Of a stretch of 57,848 bases of DNA, positions 1 through 7,554 are shown piece after piece (the first letter of the stretch is position 1; each line of letters starts with the position of its first letter). Both the position numbers and the translations under genes were made by a program. The DNA comes from Bryobacteraceae bacterium (GTDB lineage: Bacteria > Acidobacteriota > Terriglobia > Bryobacterales > Bryobacteraceae). Location: contig JABAQT010000070.1 of assembly GCA_019187195.1 (NCBI GenBank), positions 9,448 to 67,295 on the forward strand, read 5' to 3'. The notes beneath the pieces were generated by a model. That model saw only the letters and a program-made list of their open reading frames with translations, was not told where the DNA came from and ran no database searches.

Positions 1-150
1 CGCGATGGCGCGCTCCATCCACGGCAGTTCGCTTCGAATGTATGCGTGATGGCGGCTGGTGATGTGTTCGATCAGATCGTCCAGGCCGGAGGCTCTCCAC
101 CGTGCCGTTTCGACCCCAGGAAGTACGGCTTTCTCCTGTCTTTCTGACAT
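1..150 (-). CDS. Hemerythrin-domain protein, Ric/ScdA-like (partial, 3' end outside window)
   Basis: Reading the minus strand from an ATG at 150 gives 50 residues, beginning MSERQEKAV, that stay open to the window edge. The stretch LDDLIEHITSRHHAYIRSEL matches the first helix of the hemerythrin fold in Ric/ScdA/YtfE di-iron proteins, where the HH pair supplies iron ligands. The complete protein at 28721-29443 has the same segment (LIEHIVTKHHEYLKLEL). There is no room for a DUF542 domain before it, so it resembles the short hemerythrin at 29508-30077. The gene is divergent from the operon starting at 333. Function beyond a di-iron hemerythrin is inferred, and the C-terminal part cannot be seen. 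Confidence 0.75.
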   Translation of the reverse strand, partial: MSERQEKAVLPGVETARWRASGLDDLIEHITSRHHAYIRSELPWMERAIA

Positions 151-332
151 TGCGGTGATCCGAACTCACCCAAGTTTACTGCCCGCCGGACATTCAGGTC
201 TGTATGATTTTTGTCCCGAAGACTGTGACAAACGCATGCCGGGTGATATCCGTCTCCGGTCAGGTGACAAAAAAACTATTCCCAACGAGCCGGTTCTCCG
301 CGACAGTGGAATCAAGAACTCCGGAGCGTCCG
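151..332. promoter_or_regulatory. Divergent intergenic region between hemerythrin gene and MmgE operon
   Basis: This 182-base region must hold the promoters of both divergent genes. For the plus strand a TATGAT hexamer lies at 203-208, without a convincing -35. Just downstream, TTTGTC (210-215) and GACAAA (227-232) form an inverted repeat with an 11-base gap. A second GTGACAAA lies near 261. On the minus strand TTGTCA followed 16 bases later by AATCAT could serve the hemerythrin gene. The TGTGAC at 224 is only a half-site of the palindrome found in the 28-33 kb cluster. All of these are weak calls. Confidence 0.3.
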
Positions 333-1730
333 ATGACAGCAGTGGAACAACTTGCTCAATTCGCCGTCAGTGCGTCGTACGAAGAACTCTCTGAGACTGC
401 GCGGCAGCAGTTGAAAATCAGGGTTCTCGACAGTCTTGGCTGCGCGATCGGAGCGCTGAACAGCGAACCGGCGAGAATCATTCGTCGCAATCTGGCTGAA
501 TTTGATACCGGCGGTCCATGTACTCTGGCCGGTGGCGGACGCTCCTCGCCCGCGCGGGCTGCTTTTCACAACGGAGCATTGGTGCGCTATCTGGACTTCA
601 ATGACAGCTATCTGGCGAAAGGGGAAACCTGTCATCCGAGCGACAACCTGGCTCCAGTGCTGGCCGCCGCTGAATACGCACAAACCGGCGGACGTGATCT
701 CATGACCGCTTTGGCGGTCGCCTACCAGGTACAGTGCCGGTTGAGCGATGTGGCGCCGGTTCGCGCGGCAGGCTTCGATCACACTGTCCAGGGGGCGTAT
801 GCTGTTGCGGCCGGAGCCTCCCGCGCCCTGCAACTGGATGCTTCGAAAGCCGCTCACGCGATTGCCATCAGCGGCACGGCCTTGAACGCACTGCGCGTGA
901 CCAGAACCGGAAAGCTCTCGCATTGGAAGGGTCTGGCCTATCCCTTCATGGCTGGCTGCTCAATGGAAGCCGTGCTCCTGGCGCGGCAGGGAATAACCGG
1001 CCCTCTCGAGGTAATTGAAGGGGAAAAAGGGCTGATGGACGCGATCACCGGATTGTTCGAGATCGATTGGTCACGCGAAGATCTCGATCGTGTCAAGCGC
1101 ACCATTGTAAAGAAATATAATGCCGAGATCCATTCGCAGACAGCAATTGAAGGCGTCCTCGAACTGAAACAGCGGCATCAATTCGAGCCCGCCGAAGTCG
1201 AATCCATCGGCCTTGAAATATTCGATGTGGCTTACCACATCATCGGAGGCGGCGAGGAAGGCGACAAGATTTCCGGCATCGCCACCAAGGAACAGGCGGA
1301 CCATAGTCTGCCCTACATCCTCGCGGTAGCCATTCTCGACGGTGCAGTGATGCCGGAACAGTACGGCGCCGGCCGCATCCGCCGCTCCGATGTGCAGGAA
1401 CTCCTGCGCCGTGTCAAGGTAAGCGCGAACACCAGCTATTCGGAGCGTTTTCCGAATGAAATGCCGTGCCGCATCACGATTCGTTTACGCGGCGGGCGCG
1501 CATTCACAAAGGAGATGCGGGATTATCCGGGGTTCTTCACTCATCCCATGACATGGGAAATGGCGCTCGCAAAATTCGAACGTCTGGCCGGCCCATACGC
1601 GGCGGACGCCGAGCGCCAGGCCATCGCCGGAGCGGTCTTCAATCTGGAGAACACGAGCGCTTCGGACCTGGCGCGGCTGCTCGGCGCTATCCATGTGCCG
1701 CATGAAAGCAGTGAGGTAATTCATGACTGA
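333..1730 (+). CDS. MmgE/PrpD family protein (2-methylcitrate dehydratase-like)
   Basis: The 465-residue protein has the all-helical MmgE/PrpD layout. The N-terminal region carries the segment VLDSLGCAIGAL (about residues 29-40), the middle has GFDHTVQGAYAVAAGASRAL, and the second half carries the alpha/beta dimer domain. The family includes 2-methylcitrate dehydratase, cis-aconitate decarboxylase and related hydro-lyases, so the exact substrate is open. The frame is open further upstream, but ATG 333 with GGAG about 7 bases before it fits the family start (MTAVEQLAQFA). It is the first gene of an overlapping five-gene operon and shares 8 bases with the next gene. No prpB or prpC neighbour is present, so a methylcitrate-cycle role is not supported by context. 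Confidence 0.85.
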   Translation: MTAVEQLAQFAVSASYEELSETARQQLKIRVLDSLGCAIGALNSEPARIIRRNLAEFDTGGPCTLAGGGRSSPARAAFHNGALVRYLDFNDSYLAKGETCHPSDNLAPVLAAAEYAQTGGRDLMTALAVAYQVQCRLSDVAPVRAAGFDHTVQGAYAVAAGASRALQLDASKAAHAIAISGTALNALRVTRTGKLSHWKGLAYPFMAGCSMEAVLLARQGITGPLEVIEGEKGLMDAITGLFEIDWSREDLDRVKRTIVKKYNAEIHSQTAIEGVLELKQRHQFEPAEVESIGLEIFDVAYHIIGGGEEGDKISGIATKEQADHSLPYILAVAILDGAVMPEQYGAGRIRRSDVQELLRRVKVSANTSYSERFPNEMPCRITIRLRGGRAFTKEMRDYPGFFTHPMTWEMALAKFERLAGPYAADAERQAIAGAVFNLENTSASDLARLLGAIHVPHESSEVIHD

Positions 1731-2559
1731 CTATGCCTTTTCTTTCTTGAACCGGAACCACCGTCAGGGGAAGCCTCGCTCCGCCGGCATCACCGAGATC
1801 CGCGGACCCTACTACACCCCCATGGGCAAGCGCTACCTCGAAGATGTTCTGGAAACGATGGGAGATTATATAGACACTCTCAAGTTCGCCGGCGGCTCCT
1901 TCACGCTGATCCCGCGCCAGGCGTTGACGGAACTGCTCGATCTCTGCCATCGCCACAATGTGCTGGTGTCCACGGGCGGCTTCATCGAGCATATTCTCAC
2001 GCAGGGCGCCGGAGCCGTGGACCGCTATATCGGAGAGTGCCGCGAGGTGGGCTTCGATATCATCGAGATCTCCTGCGGGTTCATCACCATTCCCGCGGGA
2101 GACTGGCTCCGGCTGATTCAGAATGTGCGCAAGCGCGGCCTGAAGGCCAAGCCGGAAGTCGGAATACAGTTCGGAGCCGGAGGCGCCACCCAGGCCGAGG
2201 CTTTGGAAACCGAGGGCACACGCGATCCGCGGTGGTCCATCGAACTGGCGCGGAAGTTCCTCGATGCCGGAGCCTACCAGATCATGATCGAATCGGAGGG
2301 AATCACGGAAAGCGTCCGCACCTGGCGGACGGAAGTCCCCGCGCAGTTCGCCGACGCGCTCGGTCTCGAGAAAATTATGTTTGAAGCCGCCGACCCCGAC
2401 GTATTTTCGTGGTACGTCAGGAACTACGGCCCGGAAGTCAATTTGTTCGTCGATCACAGCCAGATCGTCCAGCTCGAATGCCTGCGTTCGGGCCTCTGGG
2501 GCACGGCGGCGACCTGGGGACGCATCCTCACTTACAATGACGATGGAGTAACGCAATGA
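1723..2559 (+). CDS. Phosphosulfolactate synthase-like protein (ComA family)
   Basis: The 278-residue TIM-barrel protein resembles ComA/HSA32, which in methanogens adds sulfite to phosphoenolpyruvate in coenzyme M synthesis. Visible family features are GITEIRGPYY near residue 22, TLKFAGGSFTLIPRQ, the segment EISCGFITIP, AKPEVGIQFGAGG around residue 145, and IMIESEGITE with the acidic barrel-end residues. Bacterial homologues mostly have unproven roles, and no comB or comC partner is nearby. The start overlaps the MmgE/PrpD stop by 8 bases and the stop overlaps the next ATG (ATGA), so it is probably translationally coupled. The family call is firm and the reaction is inferred. Confidence 0.85.
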   Translation: MTDYAFSFLNRNHRQGKPRSAGITEIRGPYYTPMGKRYLEDVLETMGDYIDTLKFAGGSFTLIPRQALTELLDLCHRHNVLVSTGGFIEHILTQGAGAVDRYIGECREVGFDIIEISCGFITIPAGDWLRLIQNVRKRGLKAKPEVGIQFGAGGATQAEALETEGTRDPRWSIELARKFLDAGAYQIMIESEGITESVRTWRTEVPAQFADALGLEKIMFEAADPDVFSWYVRNYGPEVNLFVDHSQIVQLECLRSGLWGTAATWGRILTYNDDGVTQ

Positions 2560-3050
2560 CCGATACGATGCAACCAAGACTTGACTACCGTAAGGTGGCG
2601 CCCGGAGCGATCGAGGCAATGTTGGCCGTCGAGCGCTATGTCAGAAACTCCGGGCTCGATGCGAGACTACTCGAACTGGTACGGCTGCGCGCCTCGCAAC
2701 TCAACGGCTGCGCCTATTGTGTTGACATGCACACCAAGGATGCCCGTGCCGAAGGCGAAACCGAGCAGCGTCTCTACGCGGTCTCGGTCTGGAAAGAGGC
2801 GCCTTTCTTTACCGCGCGCGAACGCGCGGCCCTCGCCTGGACCGAAGCCGTGACTTTGTTGAGCCATGATCACGTCCCCGACCAGGCCTATGAAACCGCC
2901 TGCCGCGAGTTTAGCGCGAAAGAGTTGGCCGATCTGACCATGGCCGTCATCGCGATCAATGGCTGGAACCGCCTGGCCGTCAGTTTCCGCACCGTGGCCG
3001 GAACCTATCAGCCAGGCGAACATGCGGCCGCCCGGGAGAAGGTGCAATGA
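2556..3050 (+). CDS. Carboxymuconolactone decarboxylase family protein (AhpD-like)
   Basis: The 164-residue protein has the AhpD-type core, with the redox motif CAYCVDMHTKDA (CxxC then H four residues on) at about residues 49-60. A family-typical FFTARERAALAWTEA segment follows. AhpD-like proteins use the CxxC/His set for thiol peroxidase or thiol-disulfide chemistry, so a redox role is likely, with partner unknown. The start overlaps the ComA-like stop as ATGA and the end overlaps the DUF488 start in the same way. A second AhpD-like gene (3839-4183) sits nearby on the other strand but is shorter. Confidence 0.85.
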   Translation: MTDTMQPRLDYRKVAPGAIEAMLAVERYVRNSGLDARLLELVRLRASQLNGCAYCVDMHTKDARAEGETEQRLYAVSVWKEAPFFTARERAALAWTEAVTLLSHDHVPDQAYETACREFSAKELADLTMAVIAINGWNRLAVSFRTVAGTYQPGEHAAAREKVQ

Positions 3051-3421
3051 TCACACTGAAACGAGCCTATGAGAAAGCAGCGCCGGAGGACGGGACAAGA
3101 TTCCTTGTCGAGCGGCTCTGGCCGCGCGGCATCAAGAAGACCGATTTGCAATTGGACGCATGGCTCAAGGATGTCGCACCAAGCACTGCCCTTCGCCGCT
3201 GGTTTGGTCACGATCCGCAAAAATGGCCCGAGTTCCAGCGGCGTTACTTCGCCGAACTCGAGCGCCATCCCGAAGGCTGGGCGCCGATTCGTGACGCCTC
3301 GCTTCGCGGCCCGGTCACGCTCATCTACAGCTCTCATGATACCGAGCACAACAACGCCGTCGCGTTGAGAGAGTACCTGCAGTCCCACACCAGCCATACG
3401 AGAGGAAAATTGCATGCCTGA
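3047..3421 (+). CDS. DUF488 family protein (YeaO-like)
   Basis: The 124-residue protein matches the DUF488/YeaO family: IKLKRAY-like start, FLVERLWPRGIKK (residues 19-31), WLKDVAPSTALRRWFGH, and the C-terminal PVTLIYSSHDTEHNNAVAL. The biochemical function of the family is not established. It overlaps the preceding gene by 4 bases (ATGA) and the following cupin gene by 8 bases, so it is co-translated with a redox-type operon. Confidence 0.85.
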   Translation: MITLKRAYEKAAPEDGTRFLVERLWPRGIKKTDLQLDAWLKDVAPSTALRRWFGHDPQKWPEFQRRYFAELERHPEGWAPIRDASLRGPVTLIYSSHDTEHNNAVALREYLQSHTSHTRGKLHA

Positions 3422-3806
3422 ACACGATACGTCCCGTGGCGACGCACGCGCGCCGGAAGTGACGGCGGGTCCGTCCCTCACCTTCGATCTCTCCGCGCAG
3501 ATCCATGAACTGCGCGAGGAATCCTACTGGCAAAGCGGCCGGAATGCCAAGACCCTCGTGAAGTACGATGACTTCCGCATCGTCCTTATCGCGCTCCAGG
3601 CCAATACGACGATCCACGAACATCACGCGGCGGGCCGCATCTCCGTGCAGACCGTCCAGGGGCACTTGCGAATGCATGCCGCGGGTAAGGAATTTGACCT
3701 GCCCACTGGCTCCGTGCTGGTTCTGGACCGCGGCATGGCCCACGATGTCGTGGCTATCGAGGACAGTGCTTTGTTGCTTACCATCGCTTGGCCTCAGGCA
3801 GGCTAA
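3414..3806 (+). CDS. Cupin-domain protein
   Basis: The 130-residue protein carries a single cupin barrel. The first motif is IHEHHAAGRISVQTVQGHLRMH (about residues 63-84), with two His as metal ligands, and the second is LPTGSVLVLDRGMAHDV, with the third His. Small cupins of this kind may be metal-dependent enzymes or sensors, and nothing visible fixes the ligand. It is the last gene of the plus-strand operon and its stop lies 32 bases from the stop of the convergent AhpD-like gene. No clear terminator hairpin was seen in that gap. Confidence 0.8.
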   Translation: MPEHDTSRGDARAPEVTAGPSLTFDLSAQIHELREESYWQSGRNAKTLVKYDDFRIVLIALQANTTIHEHHAAGRISVQTVQGHLRMHAAGKEFDLPTGSVLVLDRGMAHDVVAIEDSALLLTIAWPQAG

Positions 3807-3838
3807 GCCTCCGCGGCCCTAAAGGAAGCGCGCCGGAC

Positions 3839-4183
3839 TCAACTGCTCTGTCCGGCCGCTTCTTCCATCGCGTCCAGCGCGAGAAAGGAATGCGCATACG
3901 ATCCGCCGGCGCGCATCTCGGCCGCGACCCAGATAGCTTCCATGATTTCTTCCCGGGTCGCTCCGTGCCGTAATGCGTTTTTCGTGTGACCGCGAATGCA
4001 ATAGGGGCACTGTGTGACGTGCGCAACCGCCACCGCAATCAGTTGCTTCGTCTTCGCCGGCAATGCGCCATCCGCGAACACCGTGCGGCTGAAGGTCTCG
4101 AAAGCGGCTTGCGTCGCCGGAGCCAGTTCGCGGCGCCGGTTTGCGAATTCCTTCGTTGGTAGTGGGTACATGGATTCCGGCAT
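3839..4183 (-). CDS. Carboxymuconolactone decarboxylase family protein (short AhpD-like)
   Basis: The 114-residue protein is a one-domain AhpD-like protein with CPYCIRGHTKNAL (CxxC plus His) near residues 59-71 and the family tail GATREEIMEAIWVAAEMRAGGSYAHS. It probably performs thiol-based peroxide or disulfide chemistry. It ends a minus-strand unit after the FAD/NAD oxidoreductase, with a 39-base gap, so a flavoprotein reductase feeding it electrons is possible, though this is inference. GAGG lies just before the ATG at 4183. Confidence 0.85.
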   Translation of the reverse strand: MPESMYPLPTKEFANRRRELAPATQAAFETFSRTVFADGALPAKTKQLIAVAVAHVTQCPYCIRGHTKNALRHGATREEIMEAIWVAAEMRAGGSYAHSFLALDAMEEAAGQSS

Positions 4184-4222
4184 TCTTTACCTCCTCGTGT
4201 CCAGTGGAGCCAGCGCCCCGGC

Positions 4223-4969
4223 TCAGTAGCCGGAAAAATCCTCGGTGCGGATGTCGTCCGGGTCGATTTCCGCTTTTTTCAGCGCTACCCGAATGGATGC
4301 AACCATCGGCGGAGGCCCGGCAACATAACAGATCGGACCCGCCGAACCCTCGGACGTGATGTCCTTCAGGCGCCTCGTGATCATCTCCGCGCTGATGTGT
4401 CCTTTTTCCCCGCTCCAGGACGGCGGCGGCTCATCCACCGTCGGGATAAACGTGAAATTCGGATGCTCCTTTGCGATCGCCGTGAACTCGTCCAGGAAAG
4501 GAGCTGTCTCCACGCTCTTATTCGCGTAAAAGAGCAGAATCTTATGCGGCAGCTTATTGTTCATCGCGCTCCGCACGATACTGCGGAAAGGCGTGATGCC
4601 AATGCCCCCGGCGATCAGTACCGCCGGCCGCTTCGCGTTGTTGTGCAGCGTCAGGTTGCCAAATGGTCCTTCCATGCGCAGCGCCGATCCGAGAGCGGTC
4701 TTCTCAAGCACGCGCTTGAACGCCGTATCCCGCAACCGCGTCGCAAACATCAGGCGCGGCTCATGCGGCGCGCTGGCGATCGAGAACGTGCGCGTGTTCC
4801 CTTCGTCGTCCGTCTCCGGCGGATCGATCCAAGTCAAGTCGGCCGTTTGGCCCGCGACAAACTGAAAGTCCTGCGGCCGCGTTACTTCGAACGCCAGAGT
4901 GCGGATACCCACCTCGTGCCGTGACGCCAAAGTCACCGCATAACCCAGGGAAACTGTTACTGAAGACAT
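4223..4969 (-). CDS. FAD/NAD(P)-binding oxidoreductase (ferredoxin-NADP reductase type)
   Basis: The 248-residue flavoprotein has an N-terminal FAD barrel (RTFSIAS, the FAD-binding RxYS-type motif, about residues 60-66) and a C-terminal NAD(P) domain (GGIGITPFRS near 120; CYVAGPPPMV near 213). No iron-sulfur or heme domain is attached, so the electron acceptor must be a separate protein. The start is set at ATG 4969, which has a strong GGAGGAG Shine-Dalgarno just upstream. Longer readings into the previous gene are unlikely. It follows the pseudo-receiver gene by 11 bases and precedes an AhpD-like gene, which suggests one redox unit. Confidence 0.85.
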   Translation of the reverse strand: MSSVTVSLGYAVTLASRHEVGIRTLAFEVTRPQDFQFVAGQTADLTWIDPPETDDEGNTRTFSIASAPHEPRLMFATRLRDTAFKRVLEKTALGSALRMEGPFGNLTLHNNAKRPAVLIAGGIGITPFRSIVRSAMNNKLPHKILLFYANKSVETAPFLDEFTAIAKEHPNFTFIPTVDEPPPSWSGEKGHISAEMITRRLKDITSEGSAGPICYVAGPPPMVASIRVALKKAEIDPDDIRTEDFSGY

Positions 4970-4980
4970 CTCTCCTCCTT

Positions 4981-5472
4981 TCAATGCTCCAGACACTGCG
5001 TCGTGCCGGTGTACGCGCCTTCCTTTCGCGCGCTCCGCCATGTCATAAGGGCGCCGTGCACGGTCCGGACAACCTCTTCGGGATGAAGCGGCTTCAACAG
5101 GATACCGTATCCTCCGAGATTCAGAACCTCCGACCACAATGACTCATCCACAAGCTGCGAAGCCAGGATGAACATCGGCGGGTTTTCCCATGTGCGCAGC
5201 GTTCCCCATATGTCCTTCCACCCGCCATCAGGAAACGTGCGTCCGCTAATGACTATTGGAGCTTCGCTCCGCCGCGCGGCCTCGATTGCCGCCGCGCAAG
5301 TCCCGCTCCAGGTAATTTTCCATTCACACGGACCGACTATCTTCTCGAGTTCGCCGCGATCCTCATCCCGCCGCAGCGCCGCCACCATTGCCGTAGGCCC
5401 CGTTGAACCCTTTCCCATGTGCTTCAAGAGCCACTCTTTGCGGCCTTCCGCCGCCGTCATCTCGTATTGCAT
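4981..5472 (-). CDS. Atypical response-regulator receiver (pseudo-receiver) protein
   Basis: The 163-residue protein has a receiver-like alternation of strands and helices, ending with LLKPLHPEEVVRTVHGAL, which matches the conserved Lys and last helix of receivers. At the usual phospho-acceptor strand it reads APIVISGRTFPDGGW, where Ser/Gly stand in place of the Asp. The acidic pocket is reduced to an RRDED stretch after the first strand. No output domain is attached. It therefore probably does not take part in ordinary phosphotransfer and may act as a partner-binding module. AAGGAGG 5 bases before ATG 5472 supports the start. It leads a unit with the flavoprotein reductase. Confidence 0.6.
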   Translation of the reverse strand: MQYEMTAAEGRKEWLLKHMGKGSTGPTAMVAALRRDEDRGELEKIVGPCEWKITWSGTCAAAIEAARRSEAPIVISGRTFPDGGWKDIWGTLRTWENPPMFILASQLVDESLWSEVLNLGGYGILLKPLHPEEVVRTVHGALMTWRSARKEGAYTGTTQCLEH

Positions 5473-5489
5473 CTGCCTCCTTAAACAAT

Positions 5490-5516
5490 TTTCGTTCGCC
5501 GCGCGAGCGAACGAAA
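5490..5516. repeat. 10-bp inverted repeat upstream of the pseudo-receiver gene
   Basis: TTTCGTTCGC at 5490-5499 and its exact complement GCGAACGAAA at 5507-5516 are separated by 7 bases. The element ends about 18 bases before the pseudo-receiver ATG, immediately upstream of its ribosome binding site. It has no T-run, so a transcription-factor operator or a leader hairpin is more likely than a terminator. The AT-rich remainder of the 213-base divergent region (5473-5685) also contains a near-palindrome at about 5582-5610 and CAAATT-GA-AATTTG at about 5657-5670. Confidence 0.55.
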
Positions 5517-5685
5517 TGATTCATTTGTCATCCAATGCGGGACGTTTGGTTCGACGGGGGTCAGGACTCGTTTGCAAACATTTCATTCACGTCCTCCATG
5601 ACGAATGAATTCGCGCTGTGACAAACGATCTATTTCTTTGCGGGCCCGGTATGCCGCAAATTGAAATTTGGGAGGCTCACACAAC

Positions 5686-6780
5686 ATGAATCCGGTTGAA
5701 GGGGTGCGTCAGGCGGGGCAATCGCTCTGGCTCGATTACATTAGTCGCGGATTGATCCGAAGCGGCGGATTGAAGCGCCTGATCGAACAATCCGGGATTA
5801 CGGGGCTCACCAGCAACCCTACTATCTTCGAGCGCGCAATCGATGAGACGAATGATTACAGCGATGCTCTCGAACGTCTGGCGGCCACGCAGCTCGATGC
5901 CCGGTCGGTCTACGAATCCTTGAGCGTCGAGGATGTCCGCGATGCGTGTGATCTCCTGAAGCCCGTCCATGAAAATACCGGGGGAGCCGATGGCTATGCA
6001 AGCATTGAAGTGTCCCCTTGTCTCGCCCACGACTCGAAGGGCACTGTCGATGAGGCTACCCGCCTGTGGCGCGAGATCGGCCGTCCCAATCTGATGGTGA
6101 AAATCCCCGCCACGAATGAAGGTATTCCCGCCATAGCGGACTCCCTGGCGCGGGGGATCAACATCAACGTCACCCTGATCTTTTCCATGCGCCAGTACGA
6201 CGCCGTTGTGAACGCGTTCCTGGACGGAATCGGACGCGCGGATAATCCGCTCCAACTTGCATCGGTGGCGTCGGTTTTCGTCAGCCGCGTCGATACCGCG
6301 GTGGACCGGGAACTCGAGAAGATCGGAACACCCGCCGCGCTGGCTCTGCGTGGACGAGCCGCCATCGCAAATGCCCGCCTGATCTATCGGCGCTTTCGCG
6401 AGATCTTCACCTCTTCGCGATTCGCCGCTCTTCATGATCGAGGCATCCGGCCCCAGCGCGTTTTGTGGGGGAGCACGGGTACGAAGAATCCAGCCTATCG
6501 GGATCTCATGTATGTGGAAGATCTGGTCGCGCCGGAAACCATCAACACGCTACCTCCCGCGACTTTACGCGCTCTCGAGGATCACGGCCGGATCCGCGGC
6601 GCGACGGCGGCCGAAGGCTGGACCGAGGCCGAATCGGCGCTTCAGGGCATTCGCGGCGTCGGCGTGAATTTCGAGGCGCTATTGGACAAGCTCGAATCGG
6701 ACGGCGTTGCTTCCTTCAGCCGCTCCCTGGAGAAGCTCCTGAAGACGATCGATCACAAGCGCTCCATTGCCGCGCATTAA
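5686..6780 (+). CDS. tal: Transaldolase
   Basis: The 364-residue protein is transaldolase of the actinobacterial/cyanobacterial type, moving a three-carbon dihydroxyacetone unit in the pentose phosphate pathway. Markers are GITGLTSNPTIFERAI near residue 37, the Schiff-base lysine in LMVKIPATNEG, the segment INVTLIFSMRQYDAV, and RVLWGSTGTKNPAY near 260. ATG 5686 is preferred over an upstream TTG because GGGAGG lies about 12 bases ahead. The coding end overlaps the end of the convergent PAS-LuxR gene by four bases. No other pentose phosphate gene is adjacent. Confidence 0.93.
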   Translation: MNPVEGVRQAGQSLWLDYISRGLIRSGGLKRLIEQSGITGLTSNPTIFERAIDETNDYSDALERLAATQLDARSVYESLSVEDVRDACDLLKPVHENTGGADGYASIEVSPCLAHDSKGTVDEATRLWREIGRPNLMVKIPATNEGIPAIADSLARGININVTLIFSMRQYDAVVNAFLDGIGRADNPLQLASVASVFVSRVDTAVDRELEKIGTPAALALRGRAAIANARLIYRRFREIFTSSRFAALHDRGIRPQRVLWGSTGTKNPAYRDLMYVEDLVAPETINTLPPATLRALEDHGRIRGATAAEGWTEAESALQGIRGVGVNFEALLDKLESDGVASFSRSLEKLLKTIDHKRSIAAH

Positions 6781-7430
6781 ATGAGGCCGCGGTGCATCGC
6801 GTGCATCACGGCTTCCAAACGGTTGTGTGTCCTCAGCTTTCCATTGATGCTGTGCAGGTGGTTGCGCAACGTGGGAAGCGTAATCTCGAGTTCACGCGCG
6901 ATCTCCGCCGAGTTCTTGCCTCTCGAGAAAAGCCTCAGGATCCGGCGTTCCTGGTCCGAGAGTGGAGCCACCGGCGCCAGGCCATCCATGTCCGCCGAAG
7001 ACGCCGCCAGTTGCTGGGAGATCTCCATCAGCTTCCCCAGCAGCTCTTCGTTCCTCTTGCGATGTGAGATGTCGCGCGCCAGGTGCACCACCAGTCTCCG
7101 ATTCCTCCTTGGCTCATCGAAGACGATTGTGGATACATTTACCCACAGCCTGTCTCCGGAGCGGGTCTTTACGCGGAGGTCGAAATCGGGGATCTCCAAC
7201 TGCTGCGCGGCGCAGATCTGAACACTGCATTGGCCGGTGCAGACGTGCGTCCCCAACGCCCCGAGACCATCCAGGAGTTCAAAGCATGTGCGGTTGAGCG
7301 CCTCCTCCGCCGCGTAGCCGAAGATCCTCTCAGCCGCTTTGTTCCATGAGCAGATCTCTCCCTGCTCGGTTACCGCGAAAGCCGCGTCCGACGTGCGCTC
7401 CAGGAATGCGAACAGTTCTGTCTCCAGCAT
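6777..7430 (-). CDS. PAS-domain LuxR-type transcriptional regulator
   Basis: The 217-residue protein has a PAS domain (about residues 5-125, with FAVTEQGEICSWNKAAERIFGY) and a C-terminal LuxR/GerE helix-turn-helix (LSDQERRILRLFSRGKNSAE, about 157-176, then NHLHSINGKLRTHNRLEA). The PAS domain holds five cysteines, C27, C49, C64, C68 and C73, three of them in a Cx3Cx4C group, which suggests a redox or metal-sensing pocket. There is no receiver domain, so the PAS domain is the probable input. The stop codon overlaps the end of transaldolase. Its targets are not shown; the nuo operon ends 125 bases upstream and reads the same way. Confidence 0.85.
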   Translation of the reverse strand: MLETELFAFLERTSDAAFAVTEQGEICSWNKAAERIFGYAAEEALNRTCFELLDGLGALGTHVCTGQCSVQICAAQQLEIPDFDLRVKTRSGDRLWVNVSTIVFDEPRRNRRLVVHLARDISHRKRNEELLGKLMEISQQLAASSADMDGLAPVAPLSDQERRILRLFSRGKNSAEIARELEITLPTLRNHLHSINGKLRTHNRLEAVMHAMHRGLI

Positions 7431-7554
7431 CGGTAGACCTCTTGTAGCTGAAGTGTGCCCTCTGTTCCATTATCCCTCCTGTCCCGCTCCGGAGTGCATT
7501 TCCAGACGACGCGGAAGCTGGTTCCTGACCGCTGAAGACGAGGCTATCCGCGCT

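Noticed and set aside
223..234. CTGTGACAAACG, a half-site like those in the NO cluster, also seen at 5616-5627
   Set aside because: Neither copy has a matching second arm. The shared bases may simply be a TTGTCA-type -35 element read on the other strand.
4922..4935. TGAC-N6-GTCA similar to the NO-cluster palindromes
   Set aside because: The gap is six bases, not four, and it lies inside the first codons of the flavoprotein reductase gene, so it does not fit the shared site pattern.
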